Origin: Bacteroides sp.
GTDB lineage: Bacteria; Bacteroidota; Bacteroidia; Bacteroidales; Bacteroidaceae
Assembly: GCA_017471925.1 (NCBI GenBank)
Contig: JAFURM010000045.1
Location: 1 to 45,953, forward strand
Length of the DNA: 45,953 bases
Direction: 5' to 3'
In this document: positions 15,648 through 23,920 of the stretch, piece by piece
Position numbering within the stretch: the stretch's first letter is position 1
Layout: every line of letters begins with the position of its first letter
Position numbers and translations under genes: made by a program
The notes under the pieces: generated by a model
Databases searched by the model: none
Told to the model about the DNA's origin: nothing
Seen by the model: only the letters and a program-made list of their open reading frames with translations

Positions 15648-18437
15648 TTAATGTTGTATATTGAAATTGATTTTCTTCCACTTGCTTTCCATGTTGGGCG
15701 AGACGGTGACGGTCGGCGTTTGGCTCTTGTCGTTCAGAGTGAGTGATTTCCGCATAACCTCTGTCTGTACGTAGCGTGACAACTCTTCGTAAGAGACGTT
15801 CCCTCGGCTCTGTTTCAGCTTTTTCAGCAGATAGTAGGTGAACAGTCCATGCCCCTTGTTGCGATAGCTGTAGGCGGTCTCTGCTTCAGAGGTGGCCGAA
15901 AATACCACTACATTGCCTGATAGCGTCTCCTCTTCGGGACGGATAGAAACTCCGCGTGCAGCCACTATGGCGGTACCGTTGCGCTTCATGCCGCTGAAAC
16001 AGGCGTCAAGGAACACCGTGACCGACTGGGCCGGCAGGCGGCCTAATGTGTCGTACAACTCTTTCAGACTGTAACCCGATATGGCTACATCGGAAGCATA
16101 GCCGTCTGTTGGTAAAATGTAGGCACAGCGTTTCTCCTCGTCGGGCATACCGTGGCCGGCATAGTAGAAGTAGATTCTACATACGCCACTATAGGCTTGC
16201 GCCACTTTTTTTAACCATTCTACAGTACGCCTGATTTGCATGTGCGAAGCATTCTCCAACAGGCGAATGTTCTCTTCGGGAATACCGAGGAGATTGGTGC
16301 AATACTCTTTGAATATCTTCCCGTCGTGCAGGGCAAATTCTACGGGAGTTTCCACATCGTATGTCTCGTTGGCAATGATGATGGCAAAACTGTATTCGTT
16401 CTCCTGCTTGTTCTGTGGAATATCGGTATCTACGTCTGAAATTGTAGGGCCGTTTATTTCAGGTGCTTCCTGCTGAACTGCATTCTGCTCTTCTCTTGGA
16501 GTTACAGATACATCTCCATCTCCCGACATCAGGAACATGGGGGAAGGTTGTTTGGATGGTTTCTGTGGCTGTAGTGTAGGTGTTCCAGCCAATAACGGCC
16601 TGCTATCTATACCCAATTCCTTGCATATTTCTGCGCTGGCATAAAATTGCGGTATCTTTTCGACATCATCAAATGCTTTCTTGCCAATCACTTTAAGGCT
16701 TTGTGGCAGATGTACTTCCTGTAGTTCCTTGAAACGTCTAAAACTGTAATTGATAATTTCTTCAACGCCCTCTTCAATGATGAGTTTTTGGGCGTGACAT
16801 CGCTTATCTAAAGCTATTTTCCTGACTGGATAAACCGTTCCATTGTATTCCACCTCGCCTGGAATGGTAATGCTGCTGGCATCCTGTTCGAAGTCATAAA
16901 TGGTTACCACACCAGAAATTAAAAAGCACTGGAATTTTTGCGACTTGTAAATTGTCTCGAATTCCTGTATTTTTTCTTCCTTTCCCCCTTTTTTCTTCTC
17001 TTTGTCAATCGTGACAAATAGGCTCAATACTTGCGGAATATTCTGCTGTGTTACGACTCCTTCTGCTGTTAGTGTATTGTTCTCTATACCCAATTCCTTG
17101 CATATTTCCGCACTGGCATAGAAATGAGGTATGTTCTTGGGCTTAACAAATGTTTTTTTACCGATAACCTTTAGACTTTGTGGTAGACGCACTTCCTGTA
17201 GAACTTTTATTTGTTGGAGTTTACCGTAATCACCAGGAGCTATTGTAAATTCTTCCACTCCTTCTTCTATAATGAGCGTTGAAACTCTTTTGACTGCCAA
17301 ATCCTTTAATATAATTCTCTTCACTGGATAGAATGTGCCGTCTTGCGAACTTACAATACTTGGAAAAACGATGCTATCTACTCTCATCATAGCAGGGACT
17401 TCCGTAATTGTAACCTCTTCAGAATGTAACACACAGTTAAACATAGCAAATCTATTGGTGTATGTAAATGCTTCCTTTTTCTCCTCTTTGTCATTTGAGG
17501 TTGACACCATTAATGTTTGCTGGATAACCGGTTGTGTTGTTACCGTGGTTTCTGCTGATAGTGGTTGGTAGTCTACTCCCAATTCCTTGCAGATTTTTGC
17601 ACTGGCATAGAATTGCGGTATCTTGTCGACATCATCAAATGTCTTCTTCCCAATTTTTATTAGGCTTTGTGGCAGATGCACTTCCTGTAGTTCCTTGAAA
17701 CGGCTGAAACTGTAATTGGTGATTTCTTCAACACCCTCTTCGATGATGAGCTTTTGGGCGTGATATTTTTGGGGCCTGTACAAGCCTATCTTTCTTACCG
17801 GATAAACTACCCCATTATATTCTACTTCGCTCGGGATGGTGACATTGATGGCTTTTGTGTCAAAGTCTATAATGGTGGCTACACCGGAGCTTAAAACACA
17901 CTGAAACTTTTGTGACTTGTAAGTCGTTTCAAATTCTCGTGATTTTTTCTTTTCTTTTTCCTCTGCCAGTTGTACCTTTTCTGTTATTTTAAATTCCTGA
18001 CAAATCTCTTGGCTTGCATGAAATTGCGGTATATTGGCAATATCTGCGAACGTGTTTTTCCCAATCTTTTTCACCGTTTCAGGCAGGTGAACCTCCTTCA
18101 GGTCCCGGAACTCTACGAAACTGTAGTTGGCAATCTCCTCTATGCCCTCTTCTATGGTGAGTGATACGGTGGAGTAGTTGTTGCCACTGATGTAGGTGTC
18201 TATTTCTTTTACGGGATATTTTCGACCTGCGTATTCCACGGTGCTTGGTACTCTTACAATCTCTGCTTTTTGGTCGAAGCCTGTGATGCACACAGTCTCA
18301 CCGGATTTGATTTTGCATTTGAATTCAACGGAATGATAAGTATAGGTAAACCGCTGTGCGTATGCACCTGCTGATAACAACAGACAACACACGACGGCCA
18401 AAAAACTTTTGAGAGAAGGAATAAATGGTTTATTCAT
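15648..18437 (-). CDS. Exported four-module BspA-like/caspase fusion protein
   Basis: 929 aa. Signal peptide about 1-27 (ends LLLSAGAYAQ). Four homologous modules of roughly 125-135 aa follow (about 28-155, 168-295, 323-455, 490-617). Each begins with a 'Y.S..F.C.l.sg...I..F' strand pair and ends in a BspA-like leucine-rich unit (LIIEEGVEEI.NYSF..FKEL QEVHLPQSL..IGKK.F). Lys/Glu-rich linkers separate them. A Pro/Gln-rich hinge (618-680) leads to a peptidase C14 (caspase/metacaspase-like) domain at about 681-890 with the dyad His762 (YYAGHG) and Cys813 (DACFSG). Both residues are intact, so an active cysteine protease is expected, secreted to the periplasm or beyond. Modules 2 and 4 are nearly identical over long stretches; module 3 is divergent. 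The substrate is unknown. It is 24 nt downstream of the LPP20-like gene. Confidence 0.9.
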   Translation of the reverse strand: MNKPFIPSLKSFLAVVCCLLLSAGAYAQRFTYTYHSVEFKCKIKSGETVCITGFDQKAEIVRVPSTVEYAGRKYPVKEIDTYISGNNYSTVSLTIEEGIEEIANYSFVEFRDLKEVHLPETVKKIGKNTFADIANIPQFHASQEICQEFKITEKVQLAEEKEKKKSREFETTYKSQKFQCVLSSGVATIIDFDTKAINVTIPSEVEYNGVVYPVRKIGLYRPQKYHAQKLIIEEGVEEITNYSFSRFKELQEVHLPQSLIKIGKKTFDDVDKIPQFYASAKICKELGVDYQPLSAETTVTTQPVIQQTLMVSTSNDKEEKKEAFTYTNRFAMFNCVLHSEEVTITEVPAMMRVDSIVFPSIVSSQDGTFYPVKRIILKDLAVKRVSTLIIEEGVEEFTIAPGDYGKLQQIKVLQEVRLPQSLKVIGKKTFVKPKNIPHFYASAEICKELGIENNTLTAEGVVTQQNIPQVLSLFVTIDKEKKKGGKEEKIQEFETIYKSQKFQCFLISGVVTIYDFEQDASSITIPGEVEYNGTVYPVRKIALDKRCHAQKLIIEEGVEEIINYSFRRFKELQEVHLPQSLKVIGKKAFDDVEKIPQFYASAEICKELGIDSRPLLAGTPTLQPQKPSKQPSPMFLMSGDGDVSVTPREEQNAVQQEAPEINGPTISDVDTDIPQNKQENEYSFAIIIANETYDVETPVEFALHDGKIFKEYCTNLLGIPEENIRLLENASHMQIRRTVEWLKKVAQAYSGVCRIYFYYAGHGMPDEEKRCAYILPTDGYASDVAISGYSLKELYDTLGRLPAQSVTVFLDACFSGMKRNGTAIVAARGVSIRPEEETLSGNVVVFSATSEAETAYSYRNKGHGLFTYYLLKKLKQSRGNVSYEELSRYVQTEVMRKSLTLNDKSQTPTVTVSPNMESKWKKINFNIQH

Positions 18438-18461
18438 TGTTATTGAAGTGATTTTAGATTC

Positions 18462-19412
18462 TTACAATCCTGCAGCCTGACTGAATTTGCGGCTCAGGTT
18501 TTCGTCTTCCTGCTGTAGCTCTTCGGAGAGGGTTTGCAGGGCGATGCGTTTGCATTCTTCTTGGTCGTAGGCGATGCGGAGCAATACCTCCTTCTGCTTC
18601 CCTTGCTCACGGTGAAGTTCCATGACGATTCTGATTTTGCCGATGCGCTGCATTACCTTGTTGCGGCTGCGCAACATGGTCTGCTGTACGGCACCGGCCT
18701 CGTCATCGCTTATCAGGCTGTTGCCCACAGCATTCTCGGTAATGGTCTGCATGGACGACTCCATGAGGTTGGCCAGCTCAATTTTTGCCAGTTCCAAAGC
18801 CTGTATGCGGGCCATCTCATAGGTACGTCCGCTGCAGATGGCCATGCTCGTCAGGTACTTGGGCTCTTGTCGGTCGTTGAAGAGTCGCTGTATGGTGTAA
18901 GTGTTGGCCAACTGTTCCTCTAATGGCAGAGAGCCGGGAGCTACTTCCCATTTTTTCTTGGCGTAGTTCTTGGCCTCTTTGCGGGCCAGTTTCCGCAACC
19001 CCTCATCGTTTACCTCCTTCAGTTCGTAGGGAGAGGGTTCGGGCATCGTCAGCTTCAGGGATAGTTTGTAGACCACCAACCGTTTCAGACGCTCCGGAAA
19101 TTCATACTCCATGCGACCGAAACGGTCGCTTTTGATGGTGATGTTGCGTGTGCGGTCGGGCATATAGATGAGGGCTTCACCGGGCGTGTAAATCACATCG
19201 CCGATAATGTTGCCTTCGAAGACGAAGCTCTTGCTGTCGGCCACCGACACGCGCAATACGGCGCACTGCTCTTCGTTCAAATCCAAACGAGGTTTGGTGC
19301 GCGCCAGCAGGTCGAACTCCATGCATTCAAAGGAGGGATGCAATTCCTGTGCCGAAAGTATGGCCGGCCATAGACTAAGGAGTATAAGGCTTCGGATAAT
19401 GATTCGTTTCAT
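18462..19412 (-). CDS. Exported LPP20-like protein of the caspase locus
   Basis: 316 aa. Signal peptide about 1-21 (MKRIIIRSLILLSLWPAILSA). The first half (about 25-120) reads like a PEGA/beta-sandwich domain (CAVLRVSVADSKSFVFEGN, RTRNITIKSDRFGRMEYEFP). The second half (about 180-300) has the alternating Ala-rich helices and strands of LPP20/FlgT-like envelope proteins (MARIQALELAKIELANLMES ... LLRIAYDQEECKRIAL). There is no lipobox cysteine at the signal end, so it is periplasmic rather than a lipoprotein. Domain calls are by eye and moderate; a new family is also possible. It is 49 nt downstream of the DUF4384 protein gene. Confidence 0.78.
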   Translation of the reverse strand: MKRIIIRSLILLSLWPAILSAQELHPSFECMEFDLLARTKPRLDLNEEQCAVLRVSVADSKSFVFEGNIIGDVIYTPGEALIYMPDRTRNITIKSDRFGRMEYEFPERLKRLVVYKLSLKLTMPEPSPYELKEVNDEGLRKLARKEAKNYAKKKWEVAPGSLPLEEQLANTYTIQRLFNDRQEPKYLTSMAICSGRTYEMARIQALELAKIELANLMESSMQTITENAVGNSLISDDEAGAVQQTMLRSRNKVMQRIGKIRIVMELHREQGKQKEVLLRIAYDQEECKRIALQTLSEELQQEDENLSRKFSQAAGL

Positions 19413-19461
19413 GGTATGCGTTTTTATAGGAAGTATTGATTAATGATTGTACGAAAGTAAT

Positions 19462-20370
19462 TTATGGCGTGATTTCTATGCTTCGGATGTCCGTTTGCAG
19501 TTTCTTGTCGATGAGCTTGCGTTTGGTGAGCCACTTTTGAAAGTCACTGAGGGAAAGCTGGCGGGGGAGGACGCGGCCATGACTGTCTTGTCCGGCCTGG
19601 CGGTCAGTAGCCTTGGTGAAGGGGGTGGGCGAGAAGATGATGTAGAGGTGGTTGGTCTCGCCCGTCTCGCCGCAGTTCAGTTCATACTCGTCCACGGTTT
19701 GGCGGGTATAGGGAGCCTGAGCCAAGGACTTGTTGAAGAAGATGTAGCTCTGATTGGCCTTGATGGCTACTTGTCCGTCGTCGTCCCGTCGGTAGGGCAG
19801 GAGACAGTAGACCGTCTGTGCTGCATCTATCAGATAGACAGCTAAGTAACCCTGTGCGGGCGAGAGGAAAGAGAGGTAGAGACGGTCACCGTTGCGGAAG
19901 GTGTAGCTTTCATCGCGCGGAGCGATACCGTTGCGCAACAGGGTGGCTTTGAAGTCTATGTGGTGGCTCGTGAGGGGGCGTGCCTTGCCGCAGACGGAGA
20001 CTTTTACCACCAAGGTTTTCTGCACATAGCTGATGTTGAACTGTGGCTCACTGCTGTCGGCCAGCCATTCCCCCTTCACCTCACTTTCACTGAGCGAAAA
20101 GAAACTGCTGCTATCGTCACCGTTATTGCTCTCCATGCGCATCAGGTTGTCCTGAATGAGCAGGGTGCCGAACTCGTCGGCTAGGGCGGTCAGGCGGGCA
20201 CGCTTCAGCGCCGTCTGCTTGGCCTCTTCCAACGAAACGTTCTCGGGTGTGTAGTAGGTGTACTCGCCGCACACCTGGCGCACCTTTTGACACCGGCCTG
20301 CTTGCGGCAGGCCGAGGAACATCATGAACAGTAAGAAGAACCGGCACACCGGTAGAAGAGCTGTTTTCAT
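19462..20370 (-). CDS. Exported DUF4384-domain protein, first gene of the caspase locus
   Basis: 302 aa from the ATG at 20370. A longer frame to 20460 exists, but only the shorter form starts with a signal peptide (MKTALLPVCRFFLLFMMFLG ... GRCQ). About residues 37-75 (YYTPENVSLEEAKQTALKRA ...) match the FlgT/LPP20-type N-terminal helix seen in exported Bacteroidetes proteins. About 155-215 form a DUF4384-like beta domain (NGDRLYLSFLSPAQGYLAVY ... VYCLLPY). DUF4384 domains are often found next to or fused with caspase-like proteases, which fits the gene two positions downstream. No catalytic residues recognised; a recognition or scaffold role is inference. Confidence 0.82.
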   Translation of the reverse strand: MKTALLPVCRFFLLFMMFLGLPQAGRCQKVRQVCGEYTYYTPENVSLEEAKQTALKRARLTALADEFGTLLIQDNLMRMESNNGDDSSSFFSLSESEVKGEWLADSSEPQFNISYVQKTLVVKVSVCGKARPLTSHHIDFKATLLRNGIAPRDESYTFRNGDRLYLSFLSPAQGYLAVYLIDAAQTVYCLLPYRRDDDGQVAIKANQSYIFFNKSLAQAPYTRQTVDEYELNCGETGETNHLYIIFSPTPFTKATDRQAGQDSHGRVLPRQLSLSDFQKWLTKRKLIDKKLQTDIRSIEITP

Positions 20371-20536
20371 AGCTTCCGTGCAAGGGCGAACCTTGCATTC
20401 CCGCATTCCCAGTTCCTCAGAATACCTTATTATATTATACAACGAAGCGTGGAACTGCAATGCGCACTATAAGAACAGCATAACGCTTCTTAATCTTTTC
20501 AATATGTCCTTGGACGGAGTTTCCTCTATCCGCAGG

Positions 20537-20544
20537 CAAAAGTA
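20537..20544 (-). promoter_or_regulatory. -7 element for the caspase locus
   Basis: The minus strand reads TACTTTTG (TAnnTTTG). Transcription from here would leave a leader of about 160 nt before the ATG at 20370, long for this window. Confidence 0.45.
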
Positions 20545-20753
20545 ATAAATTCCTGAATAACTGCCATGTTTATGGGTAAAATCTTTTTTTTCGGTTCTTC
20601 AAAACGGATTCTTCTATGTTTGTGATATTTGGGGGAGGTTTGTTGGTCTCATGTCTGCAAGCAATAGGATGGTTCGAATATTTTTTTTGAGAGATGAAAA
20701 AGAAGAATCCATTCGTTAGAAGAATTTGAGTTATTAATCCTTGCATTTGACAG

Positions 20754-21056
20754 TTACGGGTGCTGCTTTTGCATATTAATATTGTGTAAAACTTTCTTAG
20801 AAAACGAATGTTTCGTAATAAATTGGTTTTCAAATCGTTGCAAAACTGCTTGGCGGGCCTCCGGATTCTCATAGGTGATTTTGGTGATGTCAAGAACGGT
20901 GAATTGAGGTGCGCTCGCTTGTGAATTTGTGTGAGAGTAAAAATATAAACAAATTGGCATCGCATTTCCTTTCTCCCTTACCTTTAAAAGCAGCTGATTT
21001 GTTGCATGGAAGAAAAAAGTAGATTCCCCTAAACAGTACAATACCCCGGAGGACAT
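20754..21056 (-). CDS. Possible orphan small protein, doubtful
   Basis: 100 codons (68 if the internal Met before PICLYFYSHTNSQ is used). Composition in the segment QFTVLDITKITYENPEARQA looks protein-like, unlike the Lys/Asn-rich alternative frame at 20570-20965. There is no signal peptide, no named domain and no -7 element, and it stands in AT-rich DNA. Listed only as a candidate. Confidence 0.2.
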   Translation of the reverse strand: MSSGVLYCLGESTFFFHATNQLLLKVREKGNAMPICLYFYSHTNSQASAPQFTVLDITKITYENPEARQAVLQRFENQFITKHSFSKKVLHNINMQKQHP

Positions 21057-21135
21057 GGTGCCGTTGCTTTCAGGAAGGTGGAAAATTTAAACCTACATTT
21101 CGTTCCTTATCGTTGTGGAATGTCGGGGGAATGGT

Positions 21136-21143
21136 TATCTTTG
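21136..21143 (+). promoter_or_regulatory. Promoter of the MerR-type gene
   Basis: TATCTTTG (TAnnTTTG) with a TTG at 21113-21115, spaced 20 bp upstream, in the position of the -33 element. It lies 28 nt before the ATG at 21172. Confidence 0.6.
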
Positions 21144-21171
21144 CCTGTCGTAACTGTAAAGAGGTACCTTT

Positions 21172-21576
21172 ATGCTGAATCCGGACAAGAACCTGAAGAT
21201 ATACTACTCCATCAGTGAGGTGGCGCAGATGTTTGGCGTGAGAGAGACGTTGCTGCGCTTTTGGGAAAAGGAGTTTCCGCAGCTGAAGCCCAAGCGGGCC
21301 GGACGCGACGTGAGACAATACACCCGCGAGGACATAGAGGTAGTGAAACTTATCCATCATCTGGTGAAGGAACGCGGCATGACAATTCCCGGTGCACGCC
21401 GGCGCTTGAAGGATAACCGTGAGGCTACGGTGAAGAACTTTGAGGTGGTGGACCGTCTGAAGGCCATCCGCGACGAACTGATGAACATGAAACTGGCTCT
21501 CAATGCCTTCACCTATGAGGATGTGGAGGCATTGAAGGAGAATATTCGGGAGAATGTTTCACAAGCGGATGAGTAG
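21172..21576 (+). CDS. MerR family transcriptional regulator
   Basis: 134 aa. The N-terminal winged-helix MerR domain is clear: YYSISEVAQMFGVRETLLRF followed by WEKEFPQLKP and RQYTREDIEVVKLIHHLVKE (about 10-70). A short helical dimerisation tail follows. No cysteine or other metal/drug-binding site is visible in the C-terminus, so the inducer is unknown. This WEKEFP form is the common housekeeping MerR type of Bacteroidetes. It converges on rel with 46 bp between. Confidence 0.92.
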   Translation: MLNPDKNLKIYYSISEVAQMFGVRETLLRFWEKEFPQLKPKRAGRDVRQYTREDIEVVKLIHHLVKERGMTIPGARRRLKDNREATVKNFEVVDRLKAIRDELMNMKLALNAFTYEDVEALKENIRENVSQADE

Positions 21577-21622
21577 CTACGGATGGGCAGTGCCAAATTC
21601 AATATCTGACACGGCTTCATGA

Positions 21623-23878
21623 CTACTCCTCGTTATCGATTCTCGTTACTTTCTTGATGTTCTGAATCTGCTTCAGGTTGTCGCAGATGGTGCGCACGTC
21701 TTCTACGTCGTGGACGTAGAGCTGGATTTTGCCCTCGAAGATGCCGTCGTTGGTCTCGATGGTAAGCTTGCGCATGTTCACGTTCAGCTGGCGGGAGATG
21801 ACCTGGGTCACTTCGTTCAGCAGGCCCACACAGTCAATGCCCTTCATGTAGATGGTGACGAGGAAGTTCAGCTCCTTGTGGGTGTCCCATTCGGTAGCCA
21901 GGATGCGGTTGCCGAAGCTGCTCTTCAGGCGGGCGGCCACGGGGCATTGGCGCTTGTGGATGATGATGCGTCCTTCGTCGTCAATGTAGCCCAGCACGTC
22001 ATCGCCGGGGATGGGAGAGCAGCAGTCGGCCATGATGTAGCTCTTCTGGATGGCCTCTTCGGTAAGTTTCAGAATCTTTTTGGTGTTGATTTTCTCCTTG
22101 GTGCCTTTCTCTTCGGGTTGCTCCTCCTTGCTCTCCTTGTTCACGAAGGGGAACTTCAGCAACTTCTTCCAACCGCCCTGACGCTCCTTGAAGACATTGC
22201 GGTCAGCATCACCCAGAATGATTTTCTTGCTTCCGATGGCCGTCATCAGCTCCTCCGGATTCTTCATGTTGTGCAAGCGTACCAGCTTGGCCAGTGCGGC
22301 ATCGTCCATGTTGATCTCTTCCTTCTTCAGGAAGTCGGCCAGCATCTTCTCACCCTCTTTTTGGTGGGCCTTGGCCTCCTTGCGCAGGATGGCGGCTATC
22401 TTGGAACGTGCGCGTGCCGTGGTGGCATAGACCTCCCATTCGGGCTGTACCCGCTGGGATTTGGAGGTGAGGATTTCCACCTGGTCACCGCTCTGCAGCT
22501 TGTGGCTCAGGGGGACGAGGCGGTGGTTCACCTTGGCACCGATGCAGTGGCTGCCGATGTCGGTGTGCAGGGAGAAGGCGAAGTCCAGTGCCGTGGCATT
22601 CTGGGGCATGGTCTTCAGGTCGCCCTTGGGGGTGAAGACAAAGATTTCGGAGGCGAAGAGATTCAGCTTGATGGTGTCCAAGAAGTCCATGGCATCGGGT
22701 TGCGGGTCCTCCAGAATCTCCTTGATGGTGTGCAGCCACTTTTCCAGTTCTCCCTCGTCTTCGCTGCCGCCGCCCTCCTTGTATTTCCAATGGGCGGCAA
22801 AGCCCTGTTCGGCCACGTCGTTCATGCGTTCGCTGCGGATTTGCACCTCTATCCACTGGCCGTTGTTGCCCATCAGTGTGACGTGCAGTGCCTGATAGCC
22901 GTTGGCCTTGGGGTGGCTCACCCAGTCGCGCAGGCGGTCGGGGTGGGGCTTGTAGATTTTGGAGATGGCCACGTAGATGTCGAAGCAGTCGTTCAACTCC
23001 TCTTCCGGATTGCCCGGTTCGAAGATGATGCGCACGGCCAGCAGGTCATACACCTCCTCGAAGGGGACATGCTTGGTCTGCATCTTGTTCCAGATGGAGT
23101 AGATGGACTTGACGCGGGCAATGATGCGGTAGCGCAGGTTCATGCGGTCCAGCTGTGTGCGGATGGGGGCGGTGAACTCCTGGAACACTTTCTCGCGCTC
23201 GGGGGCGGTGACCATCAGTTTCTCTTCCAGTTCCCGGTACTCCTCGGGATGCTCGTACTTGAAGCTGAGGTCTTCCAGTTCGGTCTTTATCTTGTTGAGT
23301 CCCAGGCGGTGAGCCAGGGGAGCATAGATGTAGAGGGTTTCGCCGGCTATCTTGAACTGCTTGTTGGGCAGCATGGAGCCCAGGGTGCGCATGTTGTGCA
23401 GGCGGTCGGCAATCTTGATGAGGATGACGCGGATGTCGTCGCTCATGGTGAGCAGGAGTTTCTTGAAGTTTTCGGCCTGTGCCGAGGCGCGGTCGCCGAA
23501 GATGCCGCCTGAGATTTTGGTCAGTCCGTCCACAATCTGGGCAATCTTGGGTCCGAAGATGTTCTCGATGTCCTCCACGGTGTATTCCGTGTCTTCCACC
23601 ACGTCGTGGAGCAGAGCCGAGCAGATGGAGGTGGAGCCAAGGCCGATTTCGTTGCAGACAATCTTGGCTACGGCCAGGGGATGCATGATGTAGGGTTCAC
23701 CGGAACGCCGCTTGATACCCTTGTGGGCCTGGTTGGCAAAGTTGAAAGCCTTGGTGATGATTTCCACCCGCTTGCGATGCTTGGTGCCTAAGTAGTCGTT
23801 CAGCAATTCCTGGAAAGCCTGGTTGATCATTTCTTCTTCGGCCTTCTCTTTCAGTTTGGGGTCCATGTGCTCTTCCAT
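21623..23878 (-). CDS. rel: Bifunctional (p)ppGpp synthetase/hydrolase
   Basis: Makes and degrades the stringent-response alarmone. 751 aa with the full long-RSH layout: HD hydrolase (about 45-200; HP at 66-67, HD at 91-92 in ALLHDVVEDT), synthetase (about 240-365; RVKSIYSIWNKM, YDLLAVRII, PKANGYQALHV), TGS (about 405-465), a helical/zinc-finger-like middle with CCSPIPGDDVLGY, and a C-terminal ACT domain (about 675-751). The synthetase loop reads RLRD, the RxKD-like form of bifunctional Rel/SpoT rather than the EFDD form of monofunctional RelA. Both active sites look intact. A strong ribosome site (AGGAGAT on the minus strand) precedes ATG 23878. It is the last gene of the parA-rel run, 42 nt after the transglycosylase gene. 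Confidence 0.95.
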   Translation of the reverse strand: MEEHMDPKLKEKAEEEMINQAFQELLNDYLGTKHRKRVEIITKAFNFANQAHKGIKRRSGEPYIMHPLAVAKIVCNEIGLGSTSICSALLHDVVEDTEYTVEDIENIFGPKIAQIVDGLTKISGGIFGDRASAQAENFKKLLLTMSDDIRVILIKIADRLHNMRTLGSMLPNKQFKIAGETLYIYAPLAHRLGLNKIKTELEDLSFKYEHPEEYRELEEKLMVTAPEREKVFQEFTAPIRTQLDRMNLRYRIIARVKSIYSIWNKMQTKHVPFEEVYDLLAVRIIFEPGNPEEELNDCFDIYVAISKIYKPHPDRLRDWVSHPKANGYQALHVTLMGNNGQWIEVQIRSERMNDVAEQGFAAHWKYKEGGGSEDEGELEKWLHTIKEILEDPQPDAMDFLDTIKLNLFASEIFVFTPKGDLKTMPQNATALDFAFSLHTDIGSHCIGAKVNHRLVPLSHKLQSGDQVEILTSKSQRVQPEWEVYATTARARSKIAAILRKEAKAHQKEGEKMLADFLKKEEINMDDAALAKLVRLHNMKNPEELMTAIGSKKIILGDADRNVFKERQGGWKKLLKFPFVNKESKEEQPEEKGTKEKINTKKILKLTEEAIQKSYIMADCCSPIPGDDVLGYIDDEGRIIIHKRQCPVAARLKSSFGNRILATEWDTHKELNFLVTIYMKGIDCVGLLNEVTQVISRQLNVNMRKLTIETNDGIFEGKIQLYVHDVEDVRTICDNLKQIQNIKKVTRIDNEE

Positions 23879-23920
23879 AATGCGTATCTCCTTTATTCCT
23901 TAGTTTCTTTTCCCTCGTGG

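Larger units (their letters stand above)
20371..21171. other. AT-rich 801-bp intergenic region
   Basis: The right part holds the merR promoter and the left part the leader of the caspase locus. The 20550-21060 stretch is visibly richer in A/T than the neighbouring genes. Two overlapping minus-strand open frames occur (131 codons, 20570-20965; 100 codons, 20754-21056). The second has a plausible folded-protein segment (APQFTVLDITKITYENPEAR) but no ribosome site or family I recognise. It could be a small orphan gene or the decayed end of one. Confidence 0.5.

Noticed and set aside
15648-18437. Cytoplasmic anti-phage caspase or gasdermin-type defence system
   Set aside because: All four proteins carry signal peptides and there is no gasdermin, nucleotide cyclase or STAND ATPase gene nearby.
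21710-23512. 600-codon plus-strand frame opposite rel
   Set aside because: Antisense shadow of the rel gene; no start signals or domain pattern.
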